In this document: one piece after another, positions 34,167-39,935 of the stretch
How the letters are laid out: each line of letters begins with the position of its first letter
How positions within the stretch are numbered: the stretch's first letter is position 1
NCBI GenBank assembly: GCA_003052455.1
Contig: QAPD01000027.1
Location: 1-39,935, forward strand
Source of the DNA: Sphaerisporangium cinnabarinum
Lineage (GTDB): Bacteria; Actinomycetota; Actinomycetes; Actinomycetales; Cellulomonadaceae
Direction: 5' to 3'
Length of the DNA stretch: 39,935 nt
Position numbers and translations under genes: made by a program
The notes under the pieces: generated by a model
What the model was told of the DNA's origin: nothing
Seen by the model: only the letters and a program-made list of their open reading frames with translations
Database searches by the model: none

Positions 34167-34179
34167 TACGCTGGGGTCC
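34167..34179 (+). promoter_or_regulatory. Leaderless -10 box for sensor kinase gene
   Basis: TACGCT (34167-34172), 7 nt, then GTG at 34180; no SD motif. The same TACGCTGGG string is found before the gene at 36246. Confidence 0.55.
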
Positions 34180-35670
34180 GTGTCTGCCATGAGTGACCTC
34201 ATCTCCCGCCACGCCGACCTCAGCCCGGCGGACAACGAGTGGTTGCACCTGCTCGTGGGCGACTGGCAGGTGATCTCCGACCTCGCGTTCGCCGACCTCG
34301 TGCTGTGGCTGCCCACGAGCGACGGCAACTTCGTCGCCGTCTCCCAGTGCCGGCCGTCGACGGGCGCGACCGTCCACTACGACGACATCGTCGGGTCGTT
34401 CGCCCCCGAGGGGCAGCGCCCGCAGCTCGAGCGCGCGCTCACCGAGGTGCGGTCGCAGCGCTCGCGCGAGCCGCGCTGGTTCGGCGCGTACGCCGTGCGC
34501 GAGGAGGCCATCCCGGTGCTGCACTCCGGGAAGGCGATCGCCGTCGTCGCGCGGCAGACCAACCTCGGGAGCGGGCGCACTCCCAGCCGCCTCGAGCTCA
34601 ACTACGTCGAGGCCGCGGACGACCTCATCGCGATGATCTCGCGCGGGGAGTTCCCGTTCCCGAACGCCGCGACCGGGCCGCGGCGCGGCGCGCCGCGCGT
34701 CGGCGACGGCCTCATCCGGCTGAACTCCGAGGGCGAGGTGCTCTACGCGAGCCCCAACGCGCTGAGCTGCTTCCACCGCCTCGGGGTGATCGGCCCGCTC
34801 GTCGGGCGCTCGCTCGCCGAGGTGACGGCCGACCTCATCGAGCACCAGACCCCCGTGGACGAGTCGCTGCCGCTCGTCGTCATGGGCCGTGCGCCCTGGC
34901 GCACCGAGATCGAGGCGCAGCGCGTCGCGCTGTCGCTGCGCGCCCTCCCGCTCACCGAGTCCGGTCAGCGCATCGGCGCCGTCCTGCTGTGCCGCGACGT
35001 CTCCGAGCTGCGCCGTCGCGAGCGCGAGCTCATCACCAAGGACGCGACGATCCGCGAGATCCACCACCGCGTGAAGAACAACCTCCAGACCGTCGCGGCG
35101 CTCCTGCGGCTGCAGGCCCGGCGCATGGACGTCCCGGAGGCGCGCGCCGCGCTGGAGGAGGCGATGCGCCGCGTCGCGACGATCGCGCTCGTGCACGAGA
35201 GCCTGTCGCAGACGCTCGACGAGGAGGTGGAGTTCGACGACATGGTCGGTCGCGCGCTGCGCCTCGCGGCCGACGTCGCCTCCGCCGACACGAGCGTGCG
35301 GACCGTCCGGACGGGGAGCTTCGGCCTCGTGCCCGCGGAGGACGCGACCCCGCTCGCCCTCATCCTCACCGAGCTCGTCACCAACGCGGTCGAGCACGGC
35401 CTCGCGAAGCAGGAGACCGGCACGGTCGAGGTCGCGGTCGAGCGCGACGGCTCGGCCCTGCGGATCGTCGTGGCGGACGACGGCGTCGGCATGCCCGACG
35501 GCGACGTCGCCCGGGCGGGCAAGGCCGCCAAGAGCGGCCTGGGCTCGCAGATCGTGCAGACCCTCGTGACGAACGAGCTCGGCGGCACCATCGAGTGGTC
35601 GCCGCGCCCCGGCGGGGGCACCCAGGTCGTGCTCGCGCTCGTGCTGCGCGACGGCAACCGCCAGGGCTGA
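34180..35670 (+). CDS. pdtaS: Sensor histidine kinase, PdtaS type (HisKA_2)
   Basis: Predicted 496-residue soluble histidine kinase. Domains in order: N-terminal GAF-like H_kinase_N (about 5-150), PAS (about 170-280), HisKA_2 with the phospho-acceptor His in IHHRVKNNLQTVAALLRLQ (about 288-307), and an HATPase_c domain with ELVTNAVEHG (N box), ADDGVGMPDG and GLGSQIVQTL. No membrane helix, so it is cytosolic, as PdtaS is. Known PdtaS proteins phosphorylate the ANTAR response regulator PdtaR, which acts on RNA; no such regulator gene is in this window. The neighbour whiB1 on the opposite strand repeats the Rv3219/Rv3220c arrangement of Mycobacterium. The GTG at 34180 fits a leaderless start; ATG at 34189 is the alternative. 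Confidence 0.9.
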   Translation: MSAMSDLISRHADLSPADNEWLHLLVGDWQVISDLAFADLVLWLPTSDGNFVAVSQCRPSTGATVHYDDIVGSFAPEGQRPQLERALTEVRSQRSREPRWFGAYAVREEAIPVLHSGKAIAVVARQTNLGSGRTPSRLELNYVEAADDLIAMISRGEFPFPNAATGPRRGAPRVGDGLIRLNSEGEVLYASPNALSCFHRLGVIGPLVGRSLAEVTADLIEHQTPVDESLPLVVMGRAPWRTEIEAQRVALSLRALPLTESGQRIGAVLLCRDVSELRRRERELITKDATIREIHHRVKNNLQTVAALLRLQARRMDVPEARAALEEAMRRVATIALVHESLSQTLDEEVEFDDMVGRALRLAADVASADTSVRTVRTGSFGLVPAEDATPLALILTELVTNAVEHGLAKQETGTVEVAVERDGSALRIVVADDGVGMPDGDVARAGKAAKSGLGSQIVQTLVTNELGGTIEWSPRPGGGTQVVLALVLRDGNRQG

Positions 35671-35681
35671 CCGCCGGTACG

Positions 35682-35719
35682 ACGACGGGCCGCCACCCCG
35701 GAGGGTGACGGCCCGTCGT
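35682..35719. terminator. Bidirectional terminator between pdtaS and whiB1
   Basis: ACGACGGGCCG (35682-35692) pairs perfectly with 35709-35719, and after one mismatch five more pairs follow to a 4-nt loop CGGA. It lies between two converging genes. Confidence 0.7.
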
Positions 35720-35756
35720 GCTGCTCGACGCCCGGAGGGCGGAGCGGCGTGTCGTG

Positions 35757-36005
35757 TCAGCCGGCGCGACGTGCGCGCGCGGTGCGGCGCTTGAGGGCGC
35801 GGCGCTCGTCCTCGGAGAGGCCGCCCCAGACACCGGCGTCCTGGCCGGACTCGATGGCCCACTTGAGGCACGTGTCGACGACGTCGCAGCGGCGGCAGAC
35901 GGCCTTCGCCTCCTCGATCTGCAGGAGCGCAGGGCCGGTGTTCCCGATGGGGAAGAACAGCTCGGGGTCTTCGTCGAGGCAGGCTGCGCGGTGGCGCCAG
36001 TCCAT
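35757..36005 (-). CDS. whiB1: WhiB family regulator, WhiB1 type
   Basis: Predicted 82-residue iron-sulphur transcription factor. It begins MDWRHRAACLDEDPELFFP and has the four cluster cysteines at C9, C37, C40 and C46 (CRRCDVVDTC), then the GVWGG turn (about 59-63) and a basic DNA-binding tail RRALKRRTARARR. Length, sequence and position beside a PdtaS gene match mycobacterial WhiB1, an essential nitric-oxide-sensitive partner of the primary sigma factor. The ATG at 36005 has an AAGGAG-like site upstream. The upstream 240 bp has several GTGA/TCAC palindromes that may bind a cAMP-receptor-type regulator. Confidence 0.95.
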   Translation of the reverse strand: MDWRHRAACLDEDPELFFPIGNTGPALLQIEEAKAVCRRCDVVDTCLKWAIESGQDAGVWGGLSEDERRALKRRTARARRAG

Positions 36006-36122
36006 GTTCGTCGTCTCCTTCGGGCAGAGGGGAGCCTGGTCGCGAGGTGATGACTCGTCGCTGTGCGACCCGGCAGGGGGCTGCCCGGGCCAGGGGCTCG
36101 AGGCGGGGGGTGATTGATGCTT

Positions 36123-36214
36123 GAACCAGGTTCACACCTCGTGAAGCACAGCACAAGGGGTTACGAGAAAGTTTCCGTCGCATGAATCGTGAGGCCTTCG
36201 TCACACGGGTGTGA
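36123..36214. promoter_or_regulatory. Palindrome cluster between whiB1 and membrane-protein gene
   Basis: Three inverted repeats lie in the 240-bp gap (36006-36245): GAACCAGGTTC (36123-36133), TTCACACCTCGTGAA (36131-36145) and TCACACGGGTGTGA (36201-36214). All use TCAC/GTGA half-sites. Mycobacterial whiB1 is controlled by the cAMP receptor protein, whose consensus is TGTGA-N6-TCACA; the fit here is only partial, so the identity of the binding protein is open. The stretch next to whiB1 (36006-36110) shows only a probable long leader. Confidence 0.4.
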
Positions 36215-36231
36215 AGCCGCAGGTCGGCGCG

Positions 36232-36245
36232 TACGCTGGGTGATC
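36232..36245 (+). promoter_or_regulatory. Possible leaderless -10 for small membrane-protein gene
   Basis: TACGCT (36232-36237), 8 nt, then GTG at 36246. The string TACGCTGGG is identical to that before the sensor kinase gene. Confidence 0.45.
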
Positions 36246-36707
36246 GTGCCCTCCCGCGAGCCCTCCGGAACCCCGCCCGAGCCCCGCCCGACGCCCCCGG
36301 GACCGTCGTCCGGCGGGGGGTCGCGGCCGCCCGCGCTGACGGCGCTCGTCGCCGGGGTGGGCCTCGAGATCGCCGCGCTCGCGGTGGGCGCCGTGCTGAT
36401 CCTCGTCGAGCTCCTCCGCGGTGGTTCGCAGTCGTTCGGGGTGAGCGTCTTCCTCGTCGTCTTCGCGCTCGGCGTGGGAGCCGTGCTCGCCGCGAGCGTC
36501 CGCGGGCTGCTGCGCGGGCAGCGCTGGGCGCGGTCGCCTGTCGCGACCTGGCAGATCCTCCAGGGGGTCGTCGCGGTCAGCTCGCTCCAGGTGGGCGTGA
36601 CCCCGTGGGTCGTCGTCGCGCTGGTGCTCGCCGTCGTCGTGCTCGTCCTCCTCATGCTGCGACCCGTCGTCGAGGCGACCACGCGCGACGTCCGCCCGGC
36701 TGCCTGA
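36246..36707 (+). CDS. Small membrane protein, four helices
   Basis: Predicted 153-residue protein of unknown function. A Pro/Ser/Gly-rich cytoplasmic tail of about 30 residues is followed by four hydrophobic segments: ALTALVAGVGLEIAALAVGA, VSVFLVVFALGVGAVLAASV, WQILQGVVAVSSLQVG and PWVVVALVLAVVVLVLLMLR. No catalytic motif is seen. The GTG at 36246 is preferred because TACGCT lies 8 nt upstream; an in-frame ATG at 36189 would add 19 basic residues and cross the palindrome at 36201. It is divergent from whiB1 and converges on the EccC-like gene. Confidence 0.6.
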   Translation: MPSREPSGTPPEPRPTPPGPSSGGGSRPPALTALVAGVGLEIAALAVGAVLILVELLRGGSQSFGVSVFLVVFALGVGAVLAASVRGLLRGQRWARSPVATWQILQGVVAVSSLQVGVTPWVVVALVLAVVVLVLLMLRPVVEATTRDVRPAA

Positions 36708-36709
36708 CT

Positions 36710-36727
36710 CCCGGCCCGCCGGCCGGG
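36710..36727. terminator. Short GC hairpin between converging genes
   Basis: CCCGGCC, 4-nt loop, GGCCGGG directly after the membrane-protein stop codon; 7 perfect GC pairs. Confidence 0.4.
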
Positions 36728-36770
36728 TGGCTCGTCCCGCACGGGCGGGCACCGGGCTGCGGCTCGGCCG

Positions 36771-39700
36771 TCACGGGCGGGCGACCTGGAGCGGCGTCAG
36801 CCGCGCGCCCTGGACCAGCACCCCTCGACCCGGTCGGGGCCGGCCGGGTTCGGTGAGCCACTCCAGCCCGTGCCCGAACACCTCGGCGCTCCCGCGCTCC
36901 CGCGGCGCGAGGACGACCCCGCAGCGCACCCCGCGCAGGTCCGCGAGCGGACCGCGCAACGCCGAGGCCGCGGCGCCCGTCGTCGCCGACGCGAGCAGCA
37001 CGAGCCCGTCGCGGCACAGCGCCGCGAGCCGGTCGGCCTCCAGCACGCAGAGCTGGGTCAGCACGTCCAGGTCGTCGACCACCACGACGTCCGGTGCCGT
37101 CGCTCTGCCCAGGGACGCCGCGCCGGCTCGACCCGCCCCCAGCGTGTCGAGGAGTCGCGCGACGTCCGCGGGCGCGTACCGCCGCACGACGATCGTCCCG
37201 TCCCCGTTCCCGGTCCTCTTGCCGTCGTCGTCCACCTGCCCGCCCCTGCTCCCGCCGGTGGTGCGCGCGATGCGTCCGGGGCCGGGCACCGCCGTGCCGA
37301 CCAGCGCGTCGTCCCGGGTGACGATCGCGCGGAGCGAGCCGGTGGCGGCCACGTGCCGGGCGAGCAGCGCGAGCGTGCTCGTGCGGCCGGAGCCGGGCGG
37401 CCCGACCACGAGTGCGCCGCGCCCGACCTCCATCCACAGCGTCCGGCCGTCGTCGCCGCCCCGGCCGACCGGGACGTCGGTGGGTCCCCGGCCGGGTGCA
37501 GCGTCCGCGTCGTCGCCGTCGGCCGAGGCGCCCGTGCGGTCCGGGCCCGCAGCGGCCCCGGCGGGGGCCCGGTCGACGCCGGCGGTCGCACGTCCGGCGA
37601 CGTCGAGCTCGGCGGCCGCGACGTCATTGGGGAGCGGGTGCAGCCGGAACGCACCCCGGCGGGTCGTCGCGGGGCGCTCGGCCCATCCCCGCGAATCCTC
37701 CGGTGGCACCGCGACCTGGCACACCAGGGGGTCGCCCGGGCCCAGCCACACGGCCCGGCCCGGCAGGCCGCCCTGTCCGGCGAGCACCGCGGGCACGCCG
37801 AGCGACACGTCGTCGTGCCGGTCGCGTGAGGCGAGGACCGCCCGGACGCCGACGAGCGACGCCAGCCCGCCGACCGTCGGCCCGCTCGCGCTCACCGCGA
37901 CCGCGGCGGGGGAGTCGGCGAGCACGTCCGCGAGGGCGTCGGCGCCCGCCCCGCCCGCGACCCCGGCGAGCACGCCGCGGACGGGCTCGACGTCGTCGAC
38001 GAGGAGGAGGGTGCGGCCGGTCGTGCGGTCGAGCCCCGCGGGCCGGGGCTGACCGTCGTCGTGCCCGGCCAGGAGCCGGAGGAGGCGGACGACGCGGCGC
38101 GGGTCGCTCCGGTCCACGACCGTCCCGGTGCCGGGGTGCGCCGCGAGGCCGGCGAGCCCCGACCCGATCGCGTGGACCGTCCAGCCGCGCTCGAGCGCGG
38201 CCCGCCCGACGGTGCGCAGCGCCGTGGTCCGGCCCGACCGGGCCCGGCCCTGGACCGCGAGGTGACCGTCGCGCGGGTCCCAGCGGACCACCGTGCGGCG
38301 CTGGAGGGCCGGCAGGTCACCGAGCGCGAGGGGTAGCGCGGGGTCGTCGCGGCGCACCTCCCCACCCCCGTCCTCGGTCTCCTCGATGGCTCCGCGCCCC
38401 CCACCCGGCCCGCGCCCGTCCGCCGCCGGCCCGTCCGCCGCCGGGTCGTCCGCCGCCGGGTCGCCCGCCACGGGCGCGCCCGTCTCGCGGTCGCGCGCCG
38501 TGAGCACGCCCGGCTCGTCGTCCGGCTCGTCGACCCCGTCGAGGTCGTCCGGCTCGACGCGTGCGGGCAGGGCGGGGAGCCATGGCGCGGGGTGGGGACT
38601 CAGGCCCGACCGCGCGGCGACCTCGCGTGCCGCCGCGACGAGGAGCGGCAGGTGGTCGGCCGCCGGGCCCGGCGCGGGCCCGCCCGGCCCGCGCTCGGTG
38701 CCCCACGGGTCCGCGATCCGCACGCGCGCCTCCGGCGGGACGAGCGGCCCGCCGGCACGCGCGCACTGCACGGCGACCGGCGGTTCGGCGCCGCGGCGCA
38801 GGACCAGGCGTCCCGGGATCGACGCCGGGACGTGGGCCGCGTGCGGCGCGTCGAGGACGTCGCGCGAGTCGGCCACGTCCACGACCCGGAGCGCGAGCCG
38901 CAGCGTGACGTTCGCCCGCACGTCGGCGCTGACGGCGCCGGCGGGCCGCTGCGTCGCGAGGACCAGGTGCACGCCGAGCGACCGGCCCTGCGCGGCCACG
39001 CGCAGCAGCCCGGGCACGACGTCCGGCAGGTCGTCGGCGAGCGCGCGGAACTCGTCCACCACGACCACGAGGCGCGCGAGCCGTCCGCGCGGGAGGTCGT
39101 CGATGCTCGCGACGCCCGCCGTGGCCAGGAGGCGCTCACGCCGGTGCAGCTCGGCCCGGAGCCCGGCGAGCGCGCGCCCCGCGAGCCCCGGGTCGAGGTC
39201 GGTCACCTGACCCACGACGTGGGGCAGCCGCCCGCACGCACCGAAGCTCGCCCCACCCTTGAAGTCGACGAGCGCGAACGACAGCTCGGCGGGCGGGCGC
39301 CCGAGCGCGAGCCCGGTGACGAGAGTCTGCAGGAGCTCCGACTTCCCGGCGCCCGTCGTGCCGGCGACGAGCACGTGCGGCCCGTCGCGGACGAGGTCGA
39401 CGGCGACGGGCGCACCCCCGGGGCCGACGCCGAGCACGGTCCGCAGGCCGTGCCCGTCACGCTCGTGCGCGTCCTGCCAGCGCTCGGCCACCCACGTCGG
39501 GAGCCGGTGCGGCGCTCGCGGCGCCCCCAGCAGGGGAGCGAGCGCGACCGCCGACGGCAGCGACCGCGCGGTGGGGTCGCCCGGCCCGGGCTCGCCCGCG
39601 CCGTCCCCGGCGCCGTCGCCGAGCCGACCGAGGTGCTCGGCCGCGGCGAGCCGCCGCGCGAGGCCGAGGGCCCACCGGGCGCTCACGCCGACGTGCTCGC

Positions 39701-39935
39701 GCGGCGTCGGGGCGCCGTCCGGACCCGCCACGACGGTGACGGCTCCCGACACGTCGACGAGCGTCCGGCACCACGCCGGGACGTGCCCCCGGTCCGTGAG
39801 GACCAGCAGCACGTCCGTGCCTCCCGCTGCGCACCGCTCCCACGCCCGCGAGAGCTCGCCCGCCGGCACGGGGCCGTCCACGACGACGAGGTCCGGTGGG
39901 TCCCCGGCGGCCAGGGCATCGAGCGTCCGGACGCC
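36771..39935 (-). CDS. FtsK/SpoIIIE-type ATPase, EccC/EssC-like, N-terminus outside window
   Basis: Partial gene open through the right edge; at least 1054 residues are encoded. It has three ATPase domains in a row. The first is complete: GPHVLVAGTTGAGKSELLQ (Walker A, about 39330-39375), FALVDFKGGASFG, LVVVVDEFRALADDLPDV (Walker B) and VHLVLATQRP. The second has GRARSGRTT (about 38220-38250) with LLLVDDVEPV, the third GPPGSGRTS (about 37370-37400) with VVVVDDLDVL; both have Arg in place of the Walker A Lys. Between domains are acidic low-complexity linkers. Three tandem domains of this kind are the mark of the type VII secretion motor. The N-terminal membrane or FHA part is not visible, and no WXG100 gene is in the window. 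A DNA translocase is less likely. Confidence 0.82.
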   Translation of the reverse strand, partial: GVRTLDALAAGDPPDLVVVDGPVPAGELSRAWERCAAGGTDVLLVLTDRGHVPAWCRTLVDVSGAVTVVAGPDGAPTPREHVGVSARWALGLARRLAAAEHLGRLGDGAGDGAGEPGPGDPTARSLPSAVALAPLLGAPRAPHRLPTWVAERWQDAHERDGHGLRTVLGVGPGGAPVAVDLVRDGPHVLVAGTTGAGKSELLQTLVTGLALGRPPAELSFALVDFKGGASFGACGRLPHVVGQVTDLDPGLAGRALAGLRAELHRRERLLATAGVASIDDLPRGRLARLVVVVDEFRALADDLPDVVPGLLRVAAQGRSLGVHLVLATQRPAGAVSADVRANVTLRLALRVVDVADSRDVLDAPHAAHVPASIPGRLVLRRGAEPPVAVQCARAGGPLVPPEARVRIADPWGTERGPGGPAPGPAADHLPLLVAAAREVAARSGLSPHPAPWLPALPARVEPDDLDGVDEPDDEPGVLTARDRETGAPVAGDPAADDPAADGPAADGRGPGGGRGAIEETEDGGGEVRRDDPALPLALGDLPALQRRTVVRWDPRDGHLAVQGRARSGRTTALRTVGRAALERGWTVHAIGSGLAGLAAHPGTGTVVDRSDPRRVVRLLRLLAGHDDGQPRPAGLDRTTGRTLLLVDDVEPVRGVLAGVAGGAGADALADVLADSPAAVAVSASGPTVGGLASLVGVRAVLASRDRHDDVSLGVPAVLAGQGGLPGRAVWLGPGDPLVCQVAVPPEDSRGWAERPATTRRGAFRLHPLPNDVAAAELDVAGRATAGVDRAPAGAAAGPDRTGASADGDDADAAPGRGPTDVPVGRGGDDGRTLWMEVGRGALVVGPPGSGRTSTLALLARHVAATGSLRAIVTRDDALVGTAVPGPGRIARTTGGSRGGQVDDDGKRTGNGDGTIVVRRYAPADVARLLDTLGAGRAGAASLGRATAPDVVVVDDLDVLTQLCVLEADRLAALCRDGLVLLASATTGAAASALRGPLADLRGVRCGVVLAPRERGSAEVFGHGLEWLTEPGRPRPGRGVLVQGARLTPLQVARP

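Noticed and set aside
1-39935. tRNA, rRNA, riboswitch, insertion sequence or prophage
   Set aside because: No cloverleaf, rRNA core, known riboswitch motif, transposase, integrase or phage protein was seen on either strand.

Overview
The window is about 40 kb of very GC-rich DNA with dense genes, frequent GTG starts, SD sites of the GGAGG type and many starts that look leaderless. The gene content is actinobacterial: a WhiB1-type regulator beside a PdtaS-type kinase, coproporphyrin-dependent haem genes, CelR-type operator boxes and an EccC/EssC-like ATPase. Together with the carbohydrate-uptake genes this suggests a plant-polymer-degrading member of the Micrococcales (Cellulomonadaceae/Promicromonosporaceae-like). 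The genus is an inference.

Layout. (1) 1-495: AAA-type ATPase, cut by the left edge. (2) 597-5895, minus strand: a four-gene operon for a GH20 beta-N-acetylhexosaminidase, an N-acyl-D-amino-acid deacylase, a PLP-dependent D-amino-acid deaminase-like enzyme and a RidA-type enamine deaminase. It is divergent from a LacI regulator (6028-7059) across a region with two operator-like sites. (3) 7198-12887, plus strand: GH13 alpha-glucosidase followed by a binding lipoprotein and two permeases. Three strong hairpins lie between the binding-protein and permease genes. (4) 13079-15589, minus strand: exported alkaline phosphatase and a DUF2804 protein. (5) 15780-18830, plus strand: coproporphyrin ferrochelatase, coproheme decarboxylase and a TspO-like membrane protein. 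(6) 18915-25635: glutamate dehydrogenase, aldo/keto reductase and a PAS-AraC regulator (minus) divergent from a fused PutA (plus), consistent with proline-to-2-oxoglutarate catabolism. (7) 25699-26913: AlkZ-like winged-helix protein. (8) 26995-33257, minus strand: a complete cello-oligosaccharide module (CebE, CebF, CebG, beta-glucosidase, CelR/CebR-type LacI) preceded by three boxes of the TGGNAGCGCTNCCA type. (9) 33554-36707: DUF2505 protein, PdtaS-like kinase, WhiB1 and a small membrane protein. (10) 36771-39935: a three-ATPase EccC/EssC-like protein, cut by the right edge.

Three intergenic regions hold long near-perfect palindromes with 26-27 bp stems. Two of these (12942-13005 and 18834-18899) are recognisably the same sequence family. 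One has its right arm continued as a four-copy 21-bp tandem repeat. No tRNA, rRNA, CRISPR array, insertion sequence or phage gene was recognised.

The least routine element is the hexosaminidase/D-amino-acid operon. Its four enzymes form a plausible chain that would release amino sugars and free, then deaminate, N-acylated D-amino acids, for example from cell-wall material, but this pathway is inferred from gene content. The other groups are mostly familiar modules with informative regulatory detail.
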